From the NCBI RefSeq assembly GCF_000758725.1, contig NZ_CP009428.1, positions 4,464,001-4,528,000 of the forward strand: a stretch of 64,000 nt of DNA, in the 5' to 3' direction. The position numbers were made by a program, and so were the translations under genes. The notes under the pieces are model-generated. The model saw only the letters and a program-made list of their open reading frames with translations. It did not search any database and was not told the DNA's origin. This DNA comes from Paenibacillus odorifer (lineage in GTDB: Bacteria > Bacillota > Bacilli > Paenibacillales > Paenibacillaceae). Every line of letters begins with the position of its first letter. Within the stretch, counting starts at the first letter, position 1. Positions 9,354 through 17,501 of the stretch are shown here, piece by piece.

Positions 9354-10421
9354 TTGAGATGCATTGCTTTTGTATTGCCTCAGTTTCATCAGATCACAGA
9401 GAACGATTCCTGGTGGGGTGAGGGTTTTACAGAATGGACAAATGTCAGGAAGGCTGCAGCCCTTTATCCTGAACATGATCAGCCCAAGAAGCCATTAAAT
9501 AATAACTACTATGATTTAACGGATCCTAAAGTGAAACAATGGCAGGCAGAGACTGCAAGGGCTCATGGCATTTACGGTTTTTGTTATTATCACTATTGGT
9601 TTAATGGCAGGCGACTACTGGAACAACCGGTTCAGCAGATTCTTGCGAGCAAAGAGCCTGACTTCCCCTTTTGCCTTTCTTGGGCTAACGAACCATGGAC
9701 ACGTAGCTGGGATGGCACCGAAGAGGATGTACTGATGCCACAGGAATACGGAGAAGAACGGGATTGGCGAATGCACTTTTTTGCGTTGCTGGAAGCCTTC
9801 AAAGATGATCGTTATATCCGGGTGGAAGATAAGCCTGTCTTTATCATTTATAGATCTGCTAGTATCCCGCGCTGTGAAGAAATGCTTCAATATTGGCGCG
9901 AATTGGCTCTGCAGAACGGACTTAAAGGACTTCATCTGGTCCGGACACTGGGCGGTTTCCCCCTACAGAAAGAGCAAGGATTCGATGCCAGTCTGGAATT
10001 CGAGCCGCATTACACATTCGCACATGGCGGGGTTAAGCATTTATGGAGCTCAAAACAGGTGGAGGATCAGAGGCATATCGTAATTGATTATGATGAGTTA
10101 TGGGAATCCATGTTGGAACGGACACCCCATAGGGACGGAGAAATCATATATCCGGGAGCCTTTGTCAACTGGGATAACACACCACGGAAAGGCCCTGCCG
10201 GACAAAGCACCTTAGGTGCTAATCCTCAAAAATTCGGCCAATACCTTTCACGACAAATTGAGCGCGCCAAAAAAATGTTCAAAAGTGAATATATTTATAT
10301 CAACGCCTGGAATGAATGGGCTGAAGGCGCCTATCTGGAACCGGATGAGCGTTATCAATATCAATACTTGCAAGCCGTTAAGGAAGCCCTACAATTTCAT
10401 CACAAAGAAGATCCTTCTTAG
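9354..10421 (+). CDS. GH99-like (WbsX-type) glycan-processing protein
   Basis: A 355-residue protein of the WbsX family, with a glycoside hydrolase 99-like domain. Family hallmarks run through it: FVLPQFHQITENDSWWGEGF and TEWTNV at the start, CYYHYWFNGRRLLEQP, SWANEPWTRSWDG in the middle and INAWNEWAEGAYLEPD near the end. Members usually occur in O-antigen, capsule or other surface polysaccharide loci; catalytic activity is not proven for most. There is no signal peptide, so it acts in the cytoplasm. The start is a TTG at 9354 behind GGGGGTGG; family alignment supports it because the domain begins at once. It is probably co-transcribed with the CgeB-like gene. Confidence 0.85.
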   Translation: MRCIAFVLPQFHQITENDSWWGEGFTEWTNVRKAAALYPEHDQPKKPLNNNYYDLTDPKVKQWQAETARAHGIYGFCYYHYWFNGRRLLEQPVQQILASKEPDFPFCLSWANEPWTRSWDGTEEDVLMPQEYGEERDWRMHFFALLEAFKDDRYIRVEDKPVFIIYRSASIPRCEEMLQYWRELALQNGLKGLHLVRTLGGFPLQKEQGFDASLEFEPHYTFAHGGVKHLWSSKQVEDQRHIVIDYDELWESMLERTPHRDGEIIYPGAFVNWDNTPRKGPAGQSTLGANPQKFGQYLSRQIERAKKMFKSEYIYINAWNEWAEGAYLEPDERYQYQYLQAVKEALQFHHKEDPS

Positions 10422-10446
10422 CCGTAGCGCCAGAAGGATCTTTTTC
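10408..10446 (+). terminator. Terminator overlapping the end of the GH99-like gene
   Basis: A perfect 11-bp stem (10408-10418 with 10432-10442) is followed by a T-rich tail. The left arm lies inside the last codons and the stop TAG is in the loop. It separates two convergent genes. Confidence 0.75.
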
Positions 10447-10454
10447 ATTTTATG

Positions 10455-11915
10455 TTATCTTTCCGATGACTGCACTCTGGCGCTTCTTGCACTCACCAAT
10501 CTCCAGCCAGTTAATAAAGCAGCCACTAGACATATGGATGCCGAGGTTACAAACACTACATGCATACCCTCGATAAATAACTCTGGCCGGCCGGGAACTA
10601 ACCCTGTCACTCTATAGCCGGCTTTACTGCTCATCACTTGAAAAAGAATTGTAGTAGCAATTGTAATGCCGACAACCATACCGACATTACGAACTAACGA
10701 ATTGACACTACCCGCAGAACCAAGCTGTGTTCTTGGTACCTTAGACATAACAAGCGAGTTGTTCGGCGATTGAAACAGGCCACTTCCTATACCCAGCATA
10801 GCGATCCACACACCTACCAGCACAACAGAACTTCCTACATGAAGCTGTGCTAATCCGAACTGTGCAATAACCATGACCACCAGCCCCGCAAAAGTCAAAA
10901 ATTCAGAGCCTATTTTATCCGATAGCGCACCACTCATTGGAGCCACGACTACCATACATATCGGCAACAACATTAACAAGAAGCCTGCATAGAATGGCGA
11001 TAAATTAAGCATGTTCTGTGCATAAAACGGCGCGATAATATTGAAGCAGAAATTCGCTGTAAATACGAGAAAACCACATAATATACTTAAAGAAAACAAC
11101 GGATTCTTAAATAATGACAGCTGCAACAACGGTTCTTTTCTACGAAGCTCCGTCCATATGAAAGCAATGAAGCTGACGACAGCAACAATTATTGATGTAA
11201 CAATTAAGCTGTTACCATACCCTAGCTGTTGTCCTAGTAATAATCCTGCGAACAAAGTAATAATAAAAACAGCGAACAGTAAACTGCCCGGCACATCAAT
11301 CGAAGATTTCACTCTCGTTAAATCCTTAGGCAATACCTTCCAGCCAAAAAATATAGCGATCAGACCAATAGGCACGTTAACCCAAAAGATATACTCCCAG
11401 CCTAAGGTGGAAACCATAATCCCGCCTAAACTTGGACCAGCTATACTTCCCAGAGACACGAATGTACCAATGAAACCAAGGGCTTTACCACGCTCCGTGG
11501 CAGGAAAGATATCCGTAACAATTCCCTGACTGTTCGCCATGGTCATCGAAGCACCCAAGGCTTGAATAACACGCGAAGCGATCAAGGCTGGTAAACTTAC
11601 ACTAAGCCCACACAGCATAGATCCAATAACAAATATAATGGTGCCAATCTTAAAGATTCGAATCTTTCCTACGATATCTCCAAGCTTGCCGAAGAAAAGT
11701 ATCGCTGCACAGATCGCCATTAAATAACCTGTAGTTACCCATTCGATTTGCGCCATGGGCAACTTCAGTTGTTTGGATAGCTCAGGCAGAGCAATATTGA
11801 CAATACTACCATCAAGGGTGGACATAAACGTAAATATATTCAGAACAATTAAAATCATCCAGCGCTTCTTCTGAATTTCTTTATCCTCCTGGTAGGTTGC
11901 ACTTACAGAACTCAT
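10455..11915 (-). CDS. DHA2 (EmrB/QacA-type) MFS drug exporter
   Basis: A multi-pass membrane transporter of about 486 residues with roughly 14 predicted helices. It has the MFS loop motif GKLGDIVGKIRIFKIG after helix 2 and the antiporter motif C-like GSIAGPSLGGIM in helix 5, as expected for proton-driven multidrug exporters. A GTG three codons upstream (11924) is also open, but the ATG at 11915 has the better placed TGAGGTG ribosome site. It is divergent from a MarR regulator, and a palindromic operator overlaps the putative -35 box of each promoter. Induction by a MarR ligand, perhaps the exported compound, is likely. The substrate is unknown. Confidence 0.88.
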   Translation of the reverse strand: MSSVSATYQEDKEIQKKRWMILIVLNIFTFMSTLDGSIVNIALPELSKQLKLPMAQIEWVTTGYLMAICAAILFFGKLGDIVGKIRIFKIGTIIFVIGSMLCGLSVSLPALIASRVIQALGASMTMANSQGIVTDIFPATERGKALGFIGTFVSLGSIAGPSLGGIMVSTLGWEYIFWVNVPIGLIAIFFGWKVLPKDLTRVKSSIDVPGSLLFAVFIITLFAGLLLGQQLGYGNSLIVTSIIVAVVSFIAFIWTELRRKEPLLQLSLFKNPLFSLSILCGFLVFTANFCFNIIAPFYAQNMLNLSPFYAGFLLMLLPICMVVVAPMSGALSDKIGSEFLTFAGLVVMVIAQFGLAQLHVGSSVVLVGVWIAMLGIGSGLFQSPNNSLVMSKVPRTQLGSAGSVNSLVRNVGMVVGITIATTILFQVMSSKAGYRVTGLVPGRPELFIEGMHVVFVTSASICLVAALLTGWRLVSARSARVQSSER

Positions 11916-11936
11916 AACTAACACCTCATTAAATAT

Positions 11937-11966
11937 TAATAATCACCGTTTAGTTGCGCACGCAAC
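11937..11966 (-). promoter_or_regulatory. Exporter promoter with MarR-type operator
   Basis: On the minus strand TTGCGT (-35, 11960-11965) and TTATTA (-10, 11937-11942) are 17 bp apart. The -35 box lies inside a 14-bp palindrome, GTTGCG-NN-CGCAAC, at 11953-11966. Confidence 0.6.
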
Positions 11967-11998
11967 CAAACTCGCCATACCCAGTGTACAACAATTTA

Positions 11999-12028
11999 GT
12001 TGCGTGCGCAACGACTTTATTGTACACT
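11999..12028 (+). promoter_or_regulatory. MarR gene promoter with matching operator
   Basis: TTGCGT (12000-12005) and TACACT (12023-12028) are 17 bp apart. The -35 box lies inside GTTGCGTGCGCAAC (11999-12012), the exact reverse complement of the exporter-side site. The two operator centres are 46 bp apart. Confidence 0.65.
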
Positions 12029-12079
12029 TTATTTCAAGGCAAAAAATGAGCGAACTTATAACCCAAAGAGGTGTCTATA

Positions 12080-12499
12080 TTGGCAAGAGAGCCTATCGGG
12101 AAGCTAATTTCCCATCTTCACCGTCAAAATCAAAAGAAACTGGTTAAGCAGTTTGTCCCTTATGGAATCGGTAGTGGTGGACAGCATAGCTTTCTTAAAT
12201 TGATTCTTTCTCGGCCAGGCATTACTCAGGATCAGTTAACTGCCGAATTGAAGTTCGATAAAGCAACTACAGCACGTTCTGTGAAGCAATTAGAGAATTC
12301 GGGGTATATCGAGCGCAAAGACGATCCTAATGATCGACGCTCCCACCTTCTATATCCTACCCCGAAAGCCATCGATTTCTTCCCAGTTTTACAGTCCATC
12401 TTAGATGAATTTAATAAAAGCCTTGTGGGCCATTTAACCGATGAAGAAGTAGAGCAACTACATTTCCTGCTGCAAAAAATCAGTACAAACGAAGAATAG
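12080..12499 (+). CDS. MarR family transcriptional regulator
   Basis: A winged-helix regulator of 139 residues with the MarR core: recognition helix region ITQDQLTAELKFDKATTARSVKQLE, then the wing with IERKDDPNDRRSHLLYPT, whose DxRxxxxxLT-like motif is the family signature. A GTG at 12071 is open too, but it is part of the AAAGAGGTG ribosome site, so the TTG at 12080 is the likely start. It lies divergent to a drug exporter. The pair of GTTGCG-NN-CGCAAC operators between them suggests that it represses both genes. Confidence 0.88.
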   Translation: MAREPIGKLISHLHRQNQKKLVKQFVPYGIGSGGQHSFLKLILSRPGITQDQLTAELKFDKATTARSVKQLENSGYIERKDDPNDRRSHLLYPTPKAIDFFPVLQSILDEFNKSLVGHLTDEEVEQLHFLLQKISTNEE

Positions 12500-12512
12500 A
12501 ACATAAGAAAAA

Positions 12513-12550
12513 GGATGTCCCAAAGCCACTCGGCTGTTGAGGCATCCCAC
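12513..12550. terminator. Probable bidirectional terminator
   Basis: An imperfect hairpin (outer GGATG with CATCC, inner CAA with TTG) lies between the convergent MarR and binding-protein genes. A-rich and T-rich flanks would serve both strands. Confidence 0.45.
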
Positions 12551-12558
12551 TTTTACGT

Positions 12559-14226
12559 TTACTTTTGCTTTACAATTTCAGCAACTTCTTCCGTAATCTC
12601 TTCCCCGCCCATACTCTTCCATTTAGCTACAAACACATCAAAATCACTAAGCGGTGAATCACCCACAATAATATTTAAGAACGTCTCATTCTCCAGATTC
12701 TGCAGTTCCGGCCATTTGGTCTTCATAAGTCGGGTGTTCCCATAAAAGACCCCACGCACTCCCTCTATAGCAGTTGAGGTTAACACAGCTACTCCATATT
12801 TATACGCATTCGCTGCTTTCCAGCCTTCAAGATCTTTTTTGGGCTGCTCTGTTTCCGCTACCCATTGATCATAAATGAGCCGGGTATCAGAATTTAATGT
12901 ATCCGGGTCTATCTTTCCGTGCAAAGCCTGCTGGATATCAGCATAATGTTTCTCAATCGCATCCCTATAATCTATCAAAAGATCGAACGGATAATAAGCA
13001 CGCAGCTGAATGCCTGTCTGCGCAGAGAAATCACCCAGCTTTTTTACCTCCTCTTGATTAGGATCCTGTCTTCTTTCGAGTCTTGTAAACACGTTCAATT
13101 GCTTGATTACAGCCTCTGGATGTTCAAACCCTTTACGCACAACAAGATATCGATCTGTTACCGGAGCCAAATGAGCGACAAACTTACCGGAATCATCAAC
13201 TGGAGCTGCATATGCTCTCCATTCTGCCTTCGTATCCAAAGCCACTGCCTCTGACAAAGGATAATAAGGCATCCACCAAGGACCAAAAAACATCCCTGAT
13301 TTACCTGTAATAATAGGCTCCTGAGTTTCCTTATATAGTGCAAAGTCCGGATCCAGCAACCCGTGTTTATACCAATCAGCAAGTTTAGCAAGCGCTTGTT
13401 TGGTTTCTGGTGTAATGGAGCCATACACGATATTTCCGTTGTTATCCTTAATCCAATTCGTGGGGAAAGCATGAAATGCACTAAAAACAGCATCCAGACC
13501 ATTAACTAATGGTTTAGTTCCATATACGATATTTTTGTAGCCGCTTAGACCGACGGTATCTCTTTTTCCATTCCCGTCAGGGTCTTTTTCAATAAAAGCT
13601 TTGGCAATTTTCTCGATGTCTTCAAAAGTTTGTGGAGGTCGCAGCTCCAGCTTCTCCAGCCAATCCTGACGTACCCAGAGCAGCACGGGAGAGTCTGCAT
13701 CAATAGCTACATTCGGTAATCCATATAATTTACCGTCGCGGGAAGCGTCCTCTAATGCCTCTCCCTTTGTAGAATTGTACATATCCTTGATAAGTTCAGA
13801 TCCATATATTTTATATGTCTCTGTCAAATCTTCAATCATGTCATTATCAATTAATTTCTTCAATTGATCCCGATCCACAACCATGGCATCAGGCAAATCG
13901 TTGCTATCAATGGCAAGCTGCACCTTTTGCGTAAAAGCATCCTCACCCTTCGCTTCCCAGGAGTGAACCACTTTGATATTCGTAATGCTCTCTAAATAAC
14001 GGGTGATTGGATTGTTATCGTTGCTGTCACCTGTATTAAGTCGCGAGTCGGGAACCTTAAATCCCACCCGGATCACAATCGGATCCTCATATTTACTATA
14101 AGCGATAGAAGTATCTTCATCCCCTGCCTGAGGGCTTGCAACTGAATCTACAGTACTGATATTGTCACGACAAGATGTCATTCCAATGACCATAAACACT
14201 AGAAGGATAGATTTCCAAAATTTCAT
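12559..14226 (-). CDS. Extracellular sugar-binding lipoprotein (ABC importer, family 1)
   Basis: A 555-residue solute-binding protein of the LplA-like group common in Paenibacillus. It has an N-terminal lipoprotein signal with Cys19 in GMTSC and a mature domain with SBP features such as DRDQLKKLIDNDMIEDLTE and GLPNVAIDADSPVLLWVRQDW. It is the last gene of the cluster and its ATG overlaps the TGA of the yesN-like gene (ATGA), so it is translated with the two-component system rather than with the permeases. It may feed the upstream permeases, or act as the sensing partner of the kinase. The sugar is unknown. Confidence 0.85.
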   Translation of the reverse strand: MKFWKSILLVFMVIGMTSCRDNISTVDSVASPQAGDEDTSIAYSKYEDPIVIRVGFKVPDSRLNTGDSNDNNPITRYLESITNIKVVHSWEAKGEDAFTQKVQLAIDSNDLPDAMVVDRDQLKKLIDNDMIEDLTETYKIYGSELIKDMYNSTKGEALEDASRDGKLYGLPNVAIDADSPVLLWVRQDWLEKLELRPPQTFEDIEKIAKAFIEKDPDGNGKRDTVGLSGYKNIVYGTKPLVNGLDAVFSAFHAFPTNWIKDNNGNIVYGSITPETKQALAKLADWYKHGLLDPDFALYKETQEPIITGKSGMFFGPWWMPYYPLSEAVALDTKAEWRAYAAPVDDSGKFVAHLAPVTDRYLVVRKGFEHPEAVIKQLNVFTRLERRQDPNQEEVKKLGDFSAQTGIQLRAYYPFDLLIDYRDAIEKHYADIQQALHGKIDPDTLNSDTRLIYDQWVAETEQPKKDLEGWKAANAYKYGVAVLTSTAIEGVRGVFYGNTRLMKTKWPELQNLENETFLNIIVGDSPLSDFDVFVAKWKSMGGEEITEEVAEIVKQK

Positions 14227-15629
14227 ATTTGGTTTTTCCCCTCCGCACGGAATTCACTTGGTAATTTACCAATACGTTCTCTAAACAATCTGCTGAAATA
14301 ACGATCATCCTCAAAACCGGACCGCGAAGCAATCTCACAGACGGGAAGTGTAGTCTCCAGCAGCAGTGATTTGGCAAGCTCCAGCCGCATTCCCCGTAAA
14401 CATTCACCAAATGTCTCTCCGGCAAAACGAGCGAAACATTGGCTGAAATAACCACGGCTCATATTAATGACGGCTGCTACGTCGCTCTGATTGATTTTGT
14501 CACCTGCATGGCTCTGCATATAACGAACTGCGCGAATAAGACAAGACATAACCTCTTTAGTTAATCCAAGCTCCAGCATTCTTCGTCCCACATGATCAGA
14601 AAATCGCCGCAGCCAGTTCTTCCAATGACACCAGTTCAGATTATGGGAAATGTCCCTTTCCAGTTGAGCAGCATCTTCAGGCTTTAATAGTAAAGAACTC
14701 CAGCTTTGTATTAGAGAGTGTGCAAACGCCAGAAACTGATCAGAACGGGGTTTCTGCTGAAGTATGTTTGCTACAAATTTCTCCCACTCATTTCCATCAA
14801 TTGTCCACTTCAAATTCTGTGCTTGCTCCAGCAGATTATCCGCCTCTTGTTTTGAATAGGGAGCCCCTGGTTCCTTCTTTATGTCTTCATATTTCAATGA
14901 GGTCAAATCCTCAGGTTCAGGATGATAAAATAGAATACGGCGTAATTTCGCAGTGAGCTGTTCCTCTAATTCCTGTAACGGTTGATCTCTCAATCCACTG
15001 ATCAGCGCGGTCTGCCATCGTCCGGATAGCTGGATCTTTAGTTCACGTTTGCTCTCATCTATTGAGAAACGATGCAATAAGGGCGACATCCACATCTCAT
15101 GAAAAGTAATAAGCGGATTATTTTTCACGCTGGACAGCTGAAATAATTCTTCTTCATTGCATTGATGATTTTGGGGCAAATACAGCAGAGCTTTATCAGC
15201 AGCCATACGTTTACTTTCCCCACGAACCAGAGCATCCCGAGTATTGTCCTCCCATTTAATGCGATCGACAAGACGTCTGATAGTATCATCCGCATTTTCC
15301 ATCTCAAGCAGTGTTTTTACAATATAGTCAACGGCTCCTAAACGCATAGCCTCCTGAACATAGTCAAATTCATGATGACAAGTAAGGACAACACAGCGAA
15401 TACCTGCGAAACGTTGTCTAACCATTTTAATGAGCTCGAAGCCTGAAATGCCTGGCATGGTCAAATCCACAAATAATAAATCTACTTCCTGCTGTTGAAG
15501 CAGCTCCAAAGCAGATTTACCATCACCTGCCTCCCCAACTATAACAATCCCTAAGGATGACCAGTCGATCAGGGATATGAAGCCTTTTCGCACGAGTCTC
15601 TCGTCATCGACAACTACAGCCTTAATCAT
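14223..15629 (-). CDS. YesN-type response regulator with AraC DNA-binding domain
   Basis: A 468-residue regulator. The N-terminal receiver has D8/D9, phospho-acceptor D55 in LLFVDLTMPG, T83 and K105. A linker of about 230 residues follows. The C-terminal AraC double helix-turn-helix spans about 365-465, with INQSDVAAVINMSRGYFSQ and a second helix pair ending GFEDDRYFSRLFRERIGKLP. It overlaps the kinase gene by 8 bp and the lipoprotein gene by 4 bp. AAGGAGG precedes the ATG. Family members activate neighbouring sugar importers or glycosidases, here most likely the permease operon at 19.4-21.3 kb. Confidence 0.92.
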   Translation of the reverse strand: MIKAVVVDDERLVRKGFISLIDWSSLGIVIVGEAGDGKSALELLQQQEVDLLFVDLTMPGISGFELIKMVRQRFAGIRCVVLTCHHEFDYVQEAMRLGAVDYIVKTLLEMENADDTIRRLVDRIKWEDNTRDALVRGESKRMAADKALLYLPQNHQCNEEELFQLSSVKNNPLITFHEMWMSPLLHRFSIDESKRELKIQLSGRWQTALISGLRDQPLQELEEQLTAKLRRILFYHPEPEDLTSLKYEDIKKEPGAPYSKQEADNLLEQAQNLKWTIDGNEWEKFVANILQQKPRSDQFLAFAHSLIQSWSSLLLKPEDAAQLERDISHNLNWCHWKNWLRRFSDHVGRRMLELGLTKEVMSCLIRAVRYMQSHAGDKINQSDVAAVINMSRGYFSQCFARFAGETFGECLRGMRLELAKSLLLETTLPVCEIASRSGFEDDRYFSRLFRERIGKLPSEFRAEGKNQI

Positions 15630-17367
15630 CGAAGTCCTCCTTACCTTTCCTCGGAATCACAATGGATACAACCGTACCTTCTCCTGGCTTACTGAACATC
15701 TCTAGCTTCATTTGTTCTCCATAATAGGTTCTAAGCATCCGGTTCACATATGAAAAACCAATTCCAAGTCCCCGTTTTTTCGCTCCATCATCAGACAACA
15801 GCTGATCTAATGTATCTGCATCCATCCCAGCGCCGTTATCTTTTACACATAACTGAACTTCTCCTTCACCATGTTTCGTTATCTCAACATCTACCTTGCC
15901 ATTATCGCTTAATCCATGATAAATCGAGTTCTCCACCAGAGGCTGAAGCAAAAATCTCGGGACTGCCACAGACAATACATCCTCATCAGCTTCAACGTTA
16001 AATTCAAATTCATAATCATAACGGATACGCTGCAGCTCCATATAATTTCGAATCGCTTCAATTTCCTCGCCAATGGTAACAATGATGCTTTGCTTGCCCA
16101 AATTATAATGCAGCACCTTTACAAGAAGAGTGACCAGCTTGTCGATCTCCTTCTGGCCGTTTAGCCGGGCCATCCACTGTACCGTATTTAAGGTATTATG
16201 CAAAAAATGAGGATTGATCTGGCTGAGCAACTTCTCAATCTCAAATTGGCTTTTCTGTTTCTCATTATGGGCAACCGCAACAATCAGCTCATTCACCTGT
16301 TTTTTCATCTGCTGAAAGTTGGTAAGCACGAAATCAAATTCTTCCACATTCGTATAGGCTACCGGAGCGGTAACATTTTCCGCCATTCGGTTGATTTCAA
16401 GGTTGACCTTACGCAACGGACCATAAATTTTCATCCAGATGATCCAAGCCAGAAATCCGGCAAAAAGAAGGGTGGAGAAGGCAAGTAAGATCATTTTATA
16501 AAACCAAGAATAAATTTCACTGTTGAATTCAGATTTTTTCACAACGGCAATAAGCTTCCAGCCCTGAGGACTCGCGTAACGAAACAGATGATATCCACTA
16601 AGCGTTTCATGAGTGAGATTAGAGTTGCTTCCCGCAGCTTTAATAATACTTAGCGGAAGTTTGCCATCGATCACTTTTGTACTATTACCTTGCTGATTGA
16701 CCAGCAGATGATTTACTTTCATCCCGTAGGACTCCTGATTGAAGATTTTGCGAAACAAACTATAATTCGTCTCCAAATAAATATAAAGCTTATGCTGGCC
16801 CGGCACACGGACAATCCGCTGCTCCGAGAACACGAGATTATCACCAACAGCGTACATAGTGGGATGTGGTCCATAATAGTCAGCCCCGTTATATCGCATA
16901 AAAGACGGCAATGTACTGATATCAAAATTTCTGCGTGCGCTCATGTTGGTGAACAGAACGGGATCATCGCTGTCCGGCATAATGTAGGCTGTAAGTCCAA
17001 TATAAGGGTTCGTAAAATTGACTAGATTGATCTTCTGGTTGATGGAATTCATCATTTGCGATTTGCGAAAAATTTGTTTTTCCTGAATAAATGAGGACAT
17101 CTCCTGCACAATCTGCCCGTCCAGAGCAAACTGCTTGGAGGCAAAATCCATATTGTCGATGGCATTCTCCAGGCTTGAGGCTTCCTGTCTCAGACTAGCG
17201 CTGATCCCGTTGCCAATTTTACCTGAAAGGATGGAGTAAATAGAGGTGTAGGTTACGAATCCTACTAAGAGAAGCGGAAGTAGTGTTCCGATTACCAGAT
17301 AGATAAATAAGGTATTGCGTAAGGATTTGACAGCTGGAGTATGACTCCGCAGGGGTACTCTTACCAT
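15622..17367 (-). CDS. YesM-type sensor histidine kinase
   Basis: A 581-residue membrane kinase. Helices at about 21-43 and 290-312 enclose a large extracellular sensor (Cache-like by layout), then come HAMP (about 312-365) and the His_kinase domain with H387 in QINPHFLHNTLN. An ATPase domain follows with DNGAGMD and the GLGIGFSYVNRML lid. These kinases sense extracellular sugars or surface signals and phosphorylate an AraC-type partner, here the gene directly downstream (8 bp overlap). A cre-like sequence is found 25 bp upstream of the ATG. Confidence 0.92.
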   Translation of the reverse strand: MVRVPLRSHTPAVKSLRNTLFIYLVIGTLLPLLLVGFVTYTSIYSILSGKIGNGISASLRQEASSLENAIDNMDFASKQFALDGQIVQEMSSFIQEKQIFRKSQMMNSINQKINLVNFTNPYIGLTAYIMPDSDDPVLFTNMSARRNFDISTLPSFMRYNGADYYGPHPTMYAVGDNLVFSEQRIVRVPGQHKLYIYLETNYSLFRKIFNQESYGMKVNHLLVNQQGNSTKVIDGKLPLSIIKAAGSNSNLTHETLSGYHLFRYASPQGWKLIAVVKKSEFNSEIYSWFYKMILLAFSTLLFAGFLAWIIWMKIYGPLRKVNLEINRMAENVTAPVAYTNVEEFDFVLTNFQQMKKQVNELIVAVAHNEKQKSQFEIEKLLSQINPHFLHNTLNTVQWMARLNGQKEIDKLVTLLVKVLHYNLGKQSIIVTIGEEIEAIRNYMELQRIRYDYEFEFNVEADEDVLSVAVPRFLLQPLVENSIYHGLSDNGKVDVEITKHGEGEVQLCVKDNGAGMDADTLDQLLSDDGAKKRGLGIGFSYVNRMLRTYYGEQMKLEMFSKPGEGTVVSIVIPRKGKEDFDD

Positions 17368-17391
17368 CTGGATTATCCTCTTCTTTCTATC

Positions 17392-17405
17392 TGAAAGCGT
17401 TTTAT
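17392..17405. promoter_or_regulatory. Weak cre-like site upstream of the yesM-like gene
   Basis: TGAAAGCGTTTTAT agrees with the CcpA consensus TGWNANCGNTNWCA except at the last two positions. It lies 25-38 bp upstream of the kinase start, so catabolite control of the two-component system is possible. Confidence 0.35.
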
Positions 17406-17444
17406 ATTAATGTGAGAATACCACATTTATCCTTAATTGAATAG

Positions 17445-17482
17445 AATAAGGCAGAACAGCCTCCACGCCGCCCCGCCTTATT
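17445..17482 (-). terminator. Hairpin after the sugar-binding lipoprotein gene
   Basis: AATAAGGC (17445-17452) pairs with GCCTTATT (17475-17482), 20 bp past the stop at 17502. The T tract on the minus strand is weak, so it may only partly end transcription before the yesM-like gene. Confidence 0.5.
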
Positions 17483-17501
17483 TTATAGTTACTAGCCGTG
17501 T

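Noticed and set aside
11041..11529. 162-codon plus-strand frame inside the first exporter gene
   Set aside because: It is antisense to a transporter with intact motifs; the frame is open because of the codon bias of the real gene.
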